A stretch of 64,000 nt of DNA, taken from Carnegiea gigantea. Its lineage: Eukaryota > Streptophyta > Magnoliopsida > Caryophyllales > Cactaceae. The notes below the pieces were generated by a model. The model searched no databases. It was not told where the DNA came from and worked only from the letters and a program-made list of their open reading frames with translations. How positions within the stretch are numbered: the first letter of the stretch is position 1; each line of letters opens with the position of its first letter. A program made the position numbers and the translations under genes. This document shows positions 36,701 to 49,090 of the stretch, in pieces. The DNA lies in NCBI GenBank assembly GCA_029747015.1, contig JAKOGI010000443.1:454501-518500 (forward strand). The letters run 5' to 3'.

Positions 36701-38010
36701 AATTTAGAAAAAAAGATCACCGTCTGGAGGCCGTGTGTTGTTGATCTCAAGGAAGAAAGAGTTGTTAACTTTCTAAGCTGCTCACGAATCTCAAGTAACC
36801 TCTTTGTGTTCTCGTAGGTATTTAGGTTTTACACTTTATCTTTGCTTACCTCTCTCCTTTCCATCTTAGTGCAAACTGGTATGTGTTACCAAAGCTCCTT
36901 AAAGAGGAGAACACTAAAGGAGAGAAAACTGAGAAGGAGAAGTTTGGGACTTTCACAGCAAAGGCCCCACCAAAGCTCAAGGATTAACTTGAGGCGTTGA
37001 TAAAGGACATGGAAAGGGAAGTAAAGTGTTGTCAAATGATGAAGATACAGGATAATCTCCCTATCACCAATGAAGAAGGGGAACTCAGCATTAGCTGCAC
37101 CCAACTTAGTGAGGGTGAGCTTATAGTGGATCTTCTTCACTCTAGGGAGACAAGTTAAAGAGAGCTAAGCTTTTGATGGCAGGAAAAGGGGTTCTCCTGT
37201 CTCCAAAAAGAAAATGACTAAGAAGACCAAACTCAAGAGCATTTCCCATCTAGAGGTGGAAGTAACAACCCTATGATTGTCACCTCCTATCAATACCTTT
37301 TACCCAGCAAGTTCAGGTGAAGATGAGGGAATTAGGGGTGTTTCTTCTGGGATTAGTGATGATGTTAACATAATTTCCTGTGATGCCCTCTTAAGCACTG
37401 TTGAGGGTTCTCCCAAGGGTTGCTTAATCAATCCAAATGTTAAGGGCTCCAGAGACTTTTTAAACCCCTTGGAATAGCTTGCCAGAAGCGAATGGAGAAG
37501 CAAAAGGCTAGATGAAATTCCCTCTCCAAGGCCATAATTTCCATTGCCTGCTCCATCCTAAAGAAGAAAAGAGACTATCCTCCGCTAGAAACCAATCTTG
37601 GTTGCTCGACAACATACCAAGAGAATCCCTAAGGTAAAGGGCCATTAGTCCAGAAGGATCAGCAAAGGACGTAAAGGATAAACTTTTTGTTCTCTTAGAA
37701 GAAAGTCTTTCCTTGCCTCAAAACTCCAAATTATTACTAGTGTAACCTGACATGATACTCGTCTTTCAAAGTTAGAGTCTATCAGGCATGAGAATGTCCT
37801 TCTGGAAGCCCAACTGTAGAAATCTTAGGAGGCTTTGAGGAGAGTCTGGGCTAAAAACGAGGATTTGAAGGAGAAGATGGAGTTTGAGGAAAAAACCACT
37901 CATTGCTACGAGAAGGATGTAACTAACACTTTTGCTAACCAATTTTCCAATTTCTCACAATAGGCAGAAGTTGAGATGGATGCAAAAAAAGTCTAAAAGG
38001 AGAAGGATTA
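33701..38010 (+). pseudogene. Possible antisense extra ORF of an old gypsy element (very decayed)
   Basis: Translation of the plus strand gives fragments in all three frames. One at about 36380-36600 (KYWNGACM at its end) is in the style of the gag-like 'putative gypsy type transposon' domain. Charged, coiled-coil-like stretches lie at 37740-38000 (LSKLESIRHENVLLEAQL, then NEDLKEKMEFEEK). This strand is opposite to the integrase remnant at 38405-39545 and lies downstream of it, where Tat-lineage elements are known to carry an antisense ORF. Stops are everywhere. The identification rests on position and general character, not on a firm motif, so it could instead be unrelated repeat DNA. Confidence 0.3.
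34494..34517. repeat. (GT)n(GC)n microsatellite
   Basis: A run of TG dinucleotides passes into CG dinucleotides. Confidence 0.85.
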
Positions 38011-38404
38011 ATTAAGCGCACTTGTAATTCTTGTATAAATAGTTGCATTATGATTTATATTCATTTAATAAAGTTTTTGTGAATTAAAATATTATGTGCC
38101 TTCCTTGATAGAGTTCTTTGTTCCTCTCAAGTATCGATCCAACCTATTCTTTGGAATTTTGCTTCTCACTTGCAATTCCTTAACAGAATTTTAACGTTTG
38201 CCTTAGGCATTTATTATGCTTTTCTACCCAATTACATTATTCACACTTAAGTTAAATGAGTCACAACACAAAATTAACTTTAAGTGAATGTAAATGTGGC
38301 TTTATTAATGTTGCTAGCACTTAAAGTATTAGCCCCACGGAGATGAAAAGTTCTTTGCCTGCTAATACTCACATAGAAACAGAAACTACAAACATCTTCT
38401 AGTA

Positions 38405-39545
38405 AAGATCTATGCATAGTAGCATCTGAGATTGTTAATGCCAAGTGTTAAAACCTCTTTGGCCCTGGATTGAGAAGTTTTTAGGCACCTAGAAAGACTT
38501 CCTATTTCACTATATGGTTCTTTCCAGATTGTTACCAATTTTCCTGTGTGCTTTGTAATCGCTTTCACGCTTTCAAGGGCAGTCACCAGGCTTCAAGGCT
38601 TGGTGACCTTCTATTGTGTACCCTAGTTTTCTTAACCTTGTATAGTTCTGTTCTCATTGTAACTTCTTCCATCATTTGTAATAGTAAATCCAGGGCTTCA
38701 TCCTATCCCCTTTCATTATGTGCTTGCTCATGTCCTTGTACCCTCAGATTGGTTATACCAAATTCTGCATGTGTTAGGGATTTTGCATCATCTGTAAGCA
38801 TGACAGACGTGTGATTGGTGGAGGCCTTGATAGTTGTCCCCAAAGACCATAAGATACATGGCAACTCATCTGCTCAGGGCCCTTTAGTTGCCTTAGTTTT
38901 CTTCCTCAAGGACTAGTTTCTCTGCTTGTTAGCACCTTTTTCTTCTCCACTTGATTGAGATCTTGTAAGTGAAGTGTTATGGATCGTGATTCCTAAACCT
39001 TTGCAATATTCCTTTATCTTTTTATTGCTCCATCAATACAAGTCAACAAGAGGAAAGGACTAAAGCTCCCAGGGCATACAGAAGTAACGGAATCAAGTGA
39101 CTTGCCACACACCAGAAGGAAGTCCATACTGGCTTAGAAGCAAGGCTAGCTCATGATATGAAGATCTGCATTCGAATCCTAACCTTGCCTAACAACTTGA
39201 GATGTTGGCCTATGGTGCCCTTGTTGTTACGATAATGAACTATCTTCCATTGTCCACAATAGTATATCTAAGTAGCCCATTTCTTTGGATTTCATCTTTT
39301 CAAAGAGTCTATGGTTTTTTGTTCTATTATACTTGCAACTTGTTTAGCTTCTACCCACTTTGTAAACTAGTCCACTGCCACAAAATAGGAACTCCATTTG
39401 TCCAGATGTTTCTGGTAAAGGGCCTAAGATGTCTTTCCCCACCTAACAAAGGGTATAGGTTCTCCTATTGTAGATAGATTAGTAGTCAGTGTTGAAATTG
39501 GCACTTGTCACTCTTATGACATATGGATTGAGTCTCAAATTGGAT
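38405..39545 (-). pseudogene. Ty3/gypsy integrase remnant
   Basis: Minus-strand fragments, in order, match a gypsy integrase. A zinc-finger piece (DKCQ near 39505) comes first, then the core start (GKDILGPLPETSGQ at about 39395-39440). The late core follows (ELPCILWSLGTTIKASTNHT, then HAEFGITNLRV, about 38745-38860), and then a C-terminal domain with GHQALKPGD near 38580 and NLRCYYA near 38410. The order and spacing are right for integrase, but stops and shifts are dense and the DDE residues are not all visible. Reverse transcriptase would be expected to the right of 39560 and is not found, so the element is truncated. Confidence 0.68.
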
Positions 39546-39559
39546 TGCTTTCTTTTAAA

Positions 39560-41480
39560 TTGGGTTGCTTTATAAAAACTTAAAATTACATGGTTTGCTT
39601 TTGTTCCCCGACCCAATCTTGCTCTTGTGCTGTGCCTGTCAAATGAAACACATGCAAAGGGCTACAGCTGCTCAGCAAGTAGCTGACCCTCTTTTTAGCT
39701 TTTCCTGCTAAATGCTTGGTAGCACAAAAATTTGCAACAACCTTTTCTCAAGTGAACCAATCAACTCATAAACCAAAAATAGAATTAAACACCCCCAATA
39801 ATTGAAAGGGACTCCAACTACAAACCTATTCCACAAGACCACAAATGGACTCCAAAGTACAAATTTCAATACATTATCAAATCTAAGTCTTAAGTCCGAT
39901 ATAACGTCTTATAGCCCTGGATTTGGAAGGATTTCCTTGCACCGATTTGATCTCCTTACTCAATTGGTTCAAATGTTCAAGTAATTGTTAAAAAAGTACA
40001 GGAAAATAAAAAATTCAAATTAGTCAATATAAAAACAAACAAATTAATTTGCCTGAGAATAACAATAACAACGACATTGTAACAATAACAATAACAATAA
40101 CAATAACAATGTCAATAATCTCATAATTACCTCAAGACTATTTGTTCAAAGTATCACCCACATCAATCACGTAATCCTTAAGGCTCAACTTGAAGTATAA
40201 ATAAACAAAATAAAAAGACCAAAAACATAAAAGTTAGAACTTGTAATCATATAATAAAGTAAATAAACGCTTTGAGTACACTTTCTAACCACTTGTTTTC
40301 CCTTGCTCTGACTTTCTAGTGTCCTTTGACTTGGCTCTTCTTCCTCTATTTGAATAGGCTCTTTTCTTTGCTGCTCACTTTGGAATATTGGTTTGCATAT
40401 CTACCTATGCTTTCCACTTCTGAACTACTTCTCTTTTTGGATTTAGATCGAGCTCGACATCTAGTTTCGACAAGTGATTTAAAAAATATATACGAGTAGC
40501 TAACAATATATATAGGTCATGTTACCTTAAAACAATAAAAATTAAAAAAACTTACATTTCAAGAACAAGTCGTAAGGGACTCCATGACGATTAATCAAAT
40601 CGGAAGTTGAGCTTAAATATTACACCTGAAAAAGCAAAGGCTCACAAGCTAACCTCCATTAGGAACTAAAGCAGAACCTGATTATTCAAAAAAATCAAAG
40701 ATAGCTAATCAAATCCTTTTCTATTGATCTAATATATCATATCATAAACTCAAATTGAAACTTCTAGTAAGGAATGAAATAGAACCTAATCATTTAACAG
40801 ATTAAAGCAAGATGACAGATCAAATCCTTTTCAATTGACCAAGTTTATCAATCAGATCATAAAATTTGTTGATCTAGCTCCAAAAAAGAGAGCTATAATT
40901 TCCACAAAATTTTTTTTAAAAAAATAATCAACGCAGTAATTTAGCAAGCTTACAAGTTACACTCGATATCTAGACAGAGCTACCTAGCCATATTTAGCCT
41001 TTTTTGACATGCGCAACAGTTAATATGCTAATGCTTTAGCTCATTAAAAAATATATATATATCTTTGGCTAACTAAAATTTGAAGGGTTGTTGCAGGTCT
41101 TTGGTGGGAAGAAAAGTTAAAGGAAAAAAATGTGAAAGGAAAAAATAGGGAAAAGTGAGATTTTTTCTCTTGTGTGAATTGAAAAAAAAATATAAGAATT
41201 TGGATAAGAAATTTGAATGTGATAAATCACCTAAATAATGTTGATATCACCCAAGCAATGCAAGGCTGGAAGAGGTCAGAAATTCTTTTGGGAACTTTTT
41301 CGAAGCTTTCCTCACAATTTTATTAGGAAAATTTTATCACTTCCTTATAACAATTTTTTCACCTAATTTTTTTATATTTTTTTCATTGTGATTTTTTCTA
41401 AACTAAACACGAGAAAAAAAGTTACTTGTCAAAATTTTTTTCTATCCGCCAAATTTTCTAAGGTGCAAATGAAGCCTCGT
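39560..41480. other. AT-rich intergenic DNA, no gene
   Basis: No supported coding region. It contains an (AACAAT)n microsatellite at about 40080-40110 with an interrupted start near 40058, and many A/T runs. Confidence 0.5.
40080..40110. repeat. (AACAAT)n microsatellite
   Basis: About five perfect copies of AACAAT. Confidence 0.9.
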
Positions 41481-43398
41481 ATCTTGTCATTTCCAGGTTT
41501 GTTTTCCAAGCTTTATTCGGCTGTTTTCTTGCATATATAAGTTGATCACATTCTCAGGAACTTATATATCTAATCTGACTTTCTCTCTATCATAAATAGG
41601 GTTATCAACAACATTTCATAACTAAATCCATGGAATCTGCAAATAATCTTTTTCACCATAGCCCCTAATGAGAATTATTCGTGGACTATAATCCCCAACA
41701 AACAACATTCAAAAGTTACGCATATTTATCTACCAACCATTAATCTCAGTAATTGGCACAATCTTAAAAGCTTTAGCATGAATTTGCAGCATAAATCTCA
41801 CAAATTAACACCATAAATTTCAAAAATACTAAAAATGGAGAATCCAAAATGAGAGAAAGAGATAACTGGCCTAGATTCGAATGGCGTGTCGGCGTGTTAC
41901 CGGTGGATAGCGGTGGACTACGTAGGAGCCAGGAGGCAGCCCGTAGCGACGGACCGACGGTGACCGGAGAAGGAGAAGCTGAGAGTTTTCGACTTCAAGA
42001 ATCAAAAAATGAAGGGCTAGAGTCAGATAGAGAACGACGGTGTCGGAGGCATCCGCGGCGCCAGAGCCTACGTGTTGACAGTCAGTGTCAGAGGGAGAGA
42101 CGGAGAGTGAGAGATGGAGGGCCCAGGCTCCAGGGATCCACGAAGGCGCTGTGAATGACTGTGAATGTGAACCGATGCCCGCCCAAAAAGCGCGATCCAC
42201 CAGTCCACTTGGTCCAACTGGTACCAGATCCAAGACCGGACCGAATTCACCCGGTGTGGTCCAGTCCAAATCAATCTTCGGTTCGGTTCGAGTCTGGACC
42301 AAATAATTAACGGTTTTATTTGCAATAGCAGACTTAAATAAATGTGAACAAGAAATAAACTAAACATAAAAGTCATAATACAAAGCACAAAAAAGAAAAA
42401 AAAACTAAAAGTAAAACAATAATTATACAAAAGTTAGATTAAACAACTCAAATTTATGAGCAACACTCATTTTATAAATTAGGCCAAAGGCTTCATCACT
42501 TCTTCAAAAATAGCTTTAGAAAAACAATTTTAAAAAAAACAAAAACAGTTTTCTAAAAACTTGGCCAAATAGCCTCCCAAAATCAATTTCATTACATTCT
42601 AATAGTGTTTTAACCTTGCTGCTAATAACCTACCCTAATATCGTTATATTCTAAATAAAGGTGCTAAAAACACACATGAAAACATATTGTTAGTATCAAA
42701 ATAATTTTTTTACAGTAGATTTTAGATTCTCACATGAAATTTAGAGATTTAGCATCAAAGATTCAAAATGCTCTATTTGGCTACAATGCATGACGATGAA
42801 TCCAGTAAAACCTCCATTAATATTAATGGAACAACTAAAGTTAACAACTAAAGTTAAGAATGGGAGAGAGGGAAAGAAAAAGATGGACCAGGAGACAGAG
42901 CATTCTGGATTAATAATCTACTGAACCATGTGATAAGCAAATATTATTAGTACGGCCTACTATTTATTATACATGTGCAAAGAATTATTTTGTGTCCCTC
43001 TTCTGTCCAAAATTTGTGCCACCATTTCTCTCTTCCTAATCCCAGCTGTACAATCAGTCACAAATTATCACGTTATTGGACAAGTTCTTTTGTCGGGACT
43101 ATAAAGTCTATACCCACGCCAAAAAAAAAAAAAAAAACTATCTTTTTCACAAGCTGAACCGCCCTCCTTACCCAATGAAACGCTGCCACGTGATCTAACT
43201 AATGTAGTATATTTTTTTCGGATGTTTTCTCTGTCTGTCAGGAAATGGTAAAACTCCAGCTCGTGATCCCGGCGACCCGCCGAAGAGAAATACAACTGGC
43301 CTCCATTAATGGTTCTCATTTCCAGCGGGAAAATGCTAGCTAGCTGCCCAACTTTTCAGAACCTGGCCCATAAATGCTTGCCAACACTTGTCACTGTC
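41481..43398. other. Downstream flank of the GT47 gene, no further gene recognised
   Basis: A GC-rich island at 41860-42300 has overlapping ORFs on both strands, none with recognisable similarity. Low-complexity composition explains their length. The remainder is AT-rich. The 3' UTR of the GT47 gene should lie just below 43399; no clear AATAAA is visible in the first 200 bases. A poly-A run occurs at about 43121-43137. Confidence 0.45.
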
Positions 43399-46255
43399 TC
43401 ATTGGGTAGCAACCTGTGACCTCCTTTGGGACCTGTCAAGCTTGTGGGCCAGAGCTGTCAGCACCTGCCACGTGGCATCACCAGTTTCAATCCTATCGTC
43501 GAAAAGTAGGGCCCGGCGGACGGACGGGTCCCACAGCTTTTGTTGGATAATGGTGAGGTTAGTCCTCGCAACGTGATGTAGCATCGACCCGAGTTTGTCG
43601 ACTTCATTCTCTGCCACCGTGAGGGAGATTTTCTGCCATGGAACGACATCGTCAAAGGGCAGCTGGATGCCGTCGGCTATGATGACTGGGACGCAGCCCA
43701 ATGCCACAGACTCCACTAGCCGCGGGCTCCATGGGGCCCATCCCAATGGGCAAAGGCAGAACACCGATCGTACTATCTCTGACTGATATCCGGCGTACCT
43801 CTGCCTTCTTAGATAAAATCTCTTGTCCCTATTATACATCCTCCATATCTTTGTTCGCACAGCCCTGTGACACCAAAAAAAAGACAAAAGTGAAAATTTG
43901 AAATACCACACGTCAAATGATCATATATAGTTTATATCCAAATCCAAGTGTTCCAAGCCCAGATGAAACAACTCAAGTTAATCAAAAGCTCAGAATGACC
44001 ACTCCATACGATAACACTGATGTGATATCTTCCTTATCAATATCATGACCGCCTACGCGCATAACTTATGAGCAAACTTTTGGTGGGCCCCCAGTCGTAG
44101 AAGTCCCAAGAAGAAGGTGACCTCCTGATATAAGATTAATGTATTCACTGGTTTTCCAAGATAACACGAAGTCTTAATAAAACTCCAAACAGAAATATTA
44201 GTTTGTCCCCACAAGGAAACATCTACTACTAGCAAAAGGGCAAAGGCCCGTAATCAATTGGAAAATGTCCAACGGTAGCTCATTAACAAAAGGTCTTCCT
44301 ATCTTCTATTACATGCTTTGATCAAAGAAAAAGCTTTTATTATTGGTCTATTATTTTCAACTTATTATTAATATTTATTATCGATATTTAATATTTAATA
44401 TCAATTAACACTAATAAATACTCATCAACATATAGTCATATTTTTTACCAATAATTTTATCCCTAGTCTCTTTATTAACATTTAACAACACTAATCATTA
44501 ATAATTTATTCATAATAAGTTTAAAAAAACAAACCTCATATAATTTTTATAAAAATATTTATTCAAGTCAACTGTATGAATAAATTAACTATACAACATC
44601 AAATAGAATTTACAATTTACCAATTTTATACCAGTTTCGTATCCAACTGCTTAAGTATATATTTAACTCAAATTAAAAGATGAGAGAACAAAATTTCGGA
44701 AGTTCTACTATCCTAATCGTCCGAGGTGGTGAAATTGAGGATTTGCCCCCCAGCTTCACAAAACCCATTTGTGGGCCATACTTTTAGACCTCCGTCCCGT
44801 GGTCCCCCCACTCGGTCCTGAAAGTGTTTTTAAGGGTAAAACCGGAAAAGCAAGAGCAAAAGAGAGAAAGAAAGGTGATAGAAGTACTTGCTATAAAAAC
44901 GACCGCTGACATTCTTAGGATTGACTTCCATTTTGCCCCTGAAGAAGGCGAAAATGTCACGGCGACCGTCCAATGGCCACTTCTCCAACGTTGACCGTAC
45001 GCTATCGGGTGGTATGTAGGGCGGGATGACCACATGCTCAACCTCTTGGCACGGATGTTTGTATTTCACCCCAAACGTCTGTAATACTACTGACCTCTTC
45101 AAAATCTGCGGTACCCCATCCGCCATCGCCGCATCCTCCTTCATAATTCACGCCAAAATCAACAATACTACTCGTCACAAAATACGCAACGCGCTAGTAA
45201 TATAAATTCCTTAGTCAGTCAAACACGCTTCCTTAACACAAGATGTTGTGGATGAGTACCAGACCATGTCAAAGTCGCAAAAGATCAAAACTTAAATGCA
45301 TGGCCAAGTGGTCAAGTTGAAATTTTAACTCCTCAGTAGTAATTATCAAATAAGGCATCATACGAATCCATTTGGTTCATGTGGGGCACTAAAATACCCA
45401 AAAACAAAAACAAAAATCAGTGGGAAAAATTTCGCTAACTGATTAATCATGCCCAGAGGAACACGCTTTGAACTCGAACAAGGTATGCTGGAGCTCTTCT
45501 TGTACCTTACGTAATATGGAGTTGGCAAAATTCCAACTTAAAATTTATTAGAAAACACTGCCACGACTTTGACAAAGGAAATAAATTTAACAAATTAAAA
45601 AGCAATAAGACAATAAAAAGATGAAGCATACAAGGGTGTGGAAGCAGGAACCGAAATCATGAGAGGCGACGAAGACATGGTCAGAACCACGGGAGCGATT
45701 CCAAAAGGGAAACTCGGAGGAAATGAGGTCGACAGCGGACGAAATGAGGCCTCGAGCATGCCCAATCGCCGGGAACCCATTAATAGCGCTGAAATTACAC
45801 GAGACATACACTGGCACGAAGAAAAAATCGGCCTGAAACGGGTCAACAGTGCGGAAATCGCTCTCTAGCAAAGCTCTATGAATCGCCACCTCCGAAGCGA
45901 ACAAATGCTTGCTGCATCTCTCGTTCTTCAGCCAATCGGCGTTGAATTTCGAGGGCAAATCGTAGACATAGATCTTCAACCCATTAAGAGAGGTAGAATC
46001 CTCGCCGTCGGATCCGAAGAAGGTGCGAGACAGCTTAACAATGGAGGAAGATGAGGGCGTTTTGGAGAGACAAGGGAAGGAGATGAAGAGGTAAAGAGAG
46101 AGGAAGAACCATAGCAGCCATTTGATAAATGGGTAGTAGCAAAAATGGGAAAAAATGCCCTTTTTGTTGTTGTTATGCCTGTAATTTGAGTGCAAGAATC
46201 TCATCCTCACGTAGAAGCCTTTCCTTCCTTTGTTGGGTCTGTTCAAATCCGCCAT
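43399..46255 (-). CDS. IRX7: GT47 exostosin-family glucuronoxylan glycosyltransferase (IRX7/FRA8/F8H group)
   Basis: Three exons with GT-AG introns give an intact 446-residue protein: exon 1 46255-45632, exon 2 45138-44888, exon 3 43864-43399. The start is the first ATG of exon 1; no upstream in-frame ATG is needed. Residues 1-43 are a basic cytosolic tail and about 44-61 a single membrane anchor, as expected of a type II Golgi protein. The exostosin domain starts at about residue 93 (LKIYVYDLPSKFN). VPVYVSCNFSAINGFPAIGH lies at 147-166, SDHVFVASHDFGSCFHT at 191-207, and the nucleotide-sugar-binding block RLVESVALGCVPVIIADG at 340-357. Arabidopsis FRA8/IRX7 is almost the same length, and these blocks are close to it. 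That family is needed for the glucuronoxylan reducing-end sequence in secondary walls. FRA8 and its paralogue F8H cannot be told apart here. Confidence 0.93.
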
Positions 46256-46806
46256 TTTTAGGGGGAAGATGAGATTTTAAGGTACGGCGAGAGAGAGAGG
46301 CACCAGTGGTTGAGATGGGAGCTTTCTTTGTTTGGTTCGGGTCGGTTTGGTTCTAAAGATCAAGTAGAGATGAAGCAACAAAGACTTGAGAAAATTAGTT
46401 TGTTGAGGTTTCGTTTTAGCATACAGAATTTCAATTTGGGGTCTTGTTAAAAGAGGCTAATTTAGGACACTGGACGGTTGTAAAAGTCGGCACTATTGCA
46501 TTGGGTATTTGGAAATTGGATGTTCAATAATCAATATTTTGGGGTAGGTTCTGTTATTTTTTCAATAAATACTACCAGTACATGGGGGTTGGTGCAAGGC
46601 AATAAACAAGCTTTTTTGTTGTGTTTTGAGTTTGAAGGGCCCTCAATGGAGGAGAAAGCAAGCGAAACAGAAAGGCTGGCTGGTTTGGCTAATTGGCTCA
46701 AATGCATTGAAGAGAGAGGAGGAAAAAAAGAGAGGTTGGTATTAATTAAATAAATGAATAAAAAGATCACATTAGGCTTTGAAAGTCGCTTCCAGGGAAT
46801 TGTGCC
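46256..46806 (-). other. 5' flank of the GT47 gene (5' UTR and promoter region)
   Basis: On the minus strand, a CT-rich stretch (complement of GAGAGAGAGAG at 46289-46299) lies about 35 bases before the ATG, as in many plant 5' UTRs. No clear TATA box is visible. There is no coding sequence here. The MITE at 46825 bounds this region. Confidence 0.45.
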
Positions 46807-47282
46807 AAGTGCATTAGTCTTTTAGAGCATTGGCAGTGGCTCACACGCAAGGCAAATAGTAGGGCTCGTGCTGCGTGTCAAATTTGCTTCTGCAACGACA
46901 TGAAAACGCGTGTGACATGCAGGGGAGCATGCCTGTGCGTGTCTCCCCGCGTGTCACTGTTCATATTTTTTAAATATTTTTTATGTTTTTTCTTTTTTTA
47001 AAAGTAAGTATATAATTTTTAAATAATTTAAAAAATAGGTTGTGTGTTATAAGGTGGGTCCATGACAAATATTTTTATTGGACGATTAAAATTGAATTCC
47101 ATAGGTTCGAGAAGTGATGAAATGCAAATTTCAAAATTGTAAAACTTTTACTAACGTGGCAGGCCAGAGTTCCAAAATTTGGAACTCAATTGGGAATGAT
47201 CTTAGTGTTACAACCAAAATGACTAGAGTACGCTAAGTGCATTGGTCTTTTAGTGTTACAACTAAAATGACTAGAGTATGCT
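46807..47282. repeat. 48-bp tandem duplication, one copy split by a MITE
   Basis: Copy 1 is 46807-46824 plus 47205-47234. Copy 2 is intact at 47235-47282. The two copies differ at three of 48 positions. Confidence 0.9.
46825..47201. mobile_element. Tourist-like MITE (PIF/Harbinger type)
   Basis: The 377-bp element is flanked by TTA (46822-46824 and 47202-47204), the 3-bp target duplication of PIF/Harbinger elements. Its ends are imperfect inverted repeats: GAGCATTGGCAGTGG on the left, and GATCATTCCCAATTG as the complement of the right end. It has no coding capacity. The neighbouring tandem copy at 47235-47282 shows the same sequence without the insert. Confidence 0.82.
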
Positions 47283-47435
47283 CGCGATGGACTTTCGGAG
47301 GCAGCTTCTGTGAGGGCAATTTCATTATTTACTTACTGTAGTGTGGGATACCCTGTAAGAGAGAGACAATTGAAACGAGTGTTGAGTACACCTAAAGGGG
47401 CAAATTATTAGGTATATTCGAGCTCTCATATTTTA

Positions 47436-47438
<3 letters not shown>

Positions 47439-47511
<73 letters not shown>
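47439..47511. repeat. (TA)n microsatellite
   Basis: About 70 bases of nearly perfect TA dinucleotides. Confidence 0.97.
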
Positions 47512-47849
47512 TTTATTTTTAATATTTATTTATTGATGTGTCTTCTAAGAGTGTGTGCTCTCAGGTCTATAATATAGGCTTTAATGTAAAGGAGTTGTTT
47601 CCCGAGTTTTCTGAGCAATTATGCGGGGGGGTAAATGGGTAATATCATGCAATGAATACCGATATCATCGTTAAAGTTTTATAGGAACATATTCTGGTAA
47701 CTTCAAATTTGCTATATCACGTAGATATGAGGATATATTGTGCGAACAAAACCAATAGGGAGCATCATTTGTAGAATTAATGCAAGTAAATCTTTCTACA
47801 AATAATGTGCAAAATATACCTTTTCCTTCTTAAAATGATTATTTTGATC

Positions 47850-48230
47850 CACTTTTTTTTAATCCCAAAAAGGACAGGATATTATATTAGATTGTCAGTG
47901 TTGTAGGCATACATGTCGTCTAAAACCTAGGCAAGGATGTCCTTGGGTACGTTAGACTTCCACAATATTTTCTGGGCCAGATCATGCGCTACCCTATTAC
48001 TTCCTCAATTGCCAAAAGATCACAAATGAAAATTGAAGTTCTCAACAAATGATATAATATCTTTAACAAAAAGACCAACTAAATTATCATCAAAACTAGT
48101 TTTGAGCATCTGGCCCAACTCAAGACAGTCATTTTCGAAGACGATATTTCAGAATCCAGACTCGCCAACACATTTTAATCCAATTTGCGACTCTGGGATA
48201 CCTTAATTCTCTGGAAATAATTATTAAGGG
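47850..48230 (-). mobile_element. 3' end of a second LINE (RNase H remnant)
   Basis: The minus strand gives ENDCLELGQMLKTSFDDNL, then SNRVAHDLAQKIL, which is the RVT_3-type RNase H end of plant L1 ORF2 (normally ...GN..AH.LA...). Two stops break it. An A-rich run at the complement of about 47851-47862 may be the tail. The upstream part of ORF2 is absent, so this is a 5'-truncated insert. Confidence 0.7.
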
Positions 48231-48850
48231 TCAATGTTTTAATAATGTATTTCAAAGTGCCTACTATTTTGGGTAAACTATTAATAGGGGACAATATTTT
48301 TTAGAACTAGTTACTGGTCGAAATTTTTCTTTGCAACTTAGTCCCCGAACTTTCAGAAATTATAAAATAGTCCATAGAATAGGAAAAACATGTAAATAAG
48401 CTATTTTTAGGGGTTTTTTCAGAAAATATGCTTGTTCTAACTAATTTAATATCTTATAATGACTTTACTGGTACTAGTTATCACAATCTACTACTTATAT
48501 CTTATATATTATAATTTCTATGGTTATAAGCCCACCATACTTAGCAAAATAATTAAAACTTAATAAAAGAGTTTCGACCGTTACCGGAACGTAGTCGGCG
48601 TTGGACTCCGACGTTCCTCTAACTTCCAGTTTACAGAGATTGCTAATCTCAACCCCATCTCCCTTAGATCAGGCACAACACAGATCCGTTTTGTTTTCTA
48701 CCTCGGACTGTAGTCACTAATTAAGTTTTTAATCTTTTTCAAGGATGGTGGAACTTTAATCAAGAACTTATAATATTTAAGACATAATGTTCAATTGGAT
48801 AACGTTTTCTACTGGGAAACTTCTTTTATTAAAATCTTGAAAGTGGTTAA
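48231..48850. other. Intergenic sequence, no gene
   Basis: AT-rich DNA with a short GC-richer patch at 48575-48630. On the minus strand, AATAAAAG at about 48828 could be a poly-A signal of the adjoining viral sequence. The left border of the viral insert is not resolved. Confidence 0.4.
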
Positions 48851-48979
48851 ATTATAATGGAATGCTTTGAAGAGAAACTTAAGCTAAGATCATTAGAGAT
48901 GCTTGCTCATGGAGAAATGGAGAATCCCAACTTGTCTCTTGCTCAAGAACGCTCAAACGACCGTGCCATTCTTAGCTCT

Positions 48980-49090
48980 CGACCTCTCTATTTATGGAGG
49001 GGATGGGGGTACATAGGATGCAGTAAAGGCTACAGTACATAAAGATTTTTCACATAGCTACAGTATACTGTCGGCTACAGTACACACTTT
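48980..49090 (-). promoter_or_regulatory. Candidate pararetroviral promoter
   Basis: On the minus strand, a TATA-like ATAAATA lies at 48989-48995, just upstream of where the viral transcript would start. Above it the word TACTGTAGC occurs three times (complement of 49029-49037, 49057-49065 and 49074-49082). The position after the last viral ORF fits the single promoter of a caulimovirid genome. Activity is not shown. Confidence 0.5.

Noticed and set aside
41849..42430. Several ORFs of 73-143 residues on both strands
   Set aside because: They come from a GC-rich island. No frame shows a recognisable domain, and the residue make-up is low-complexity.
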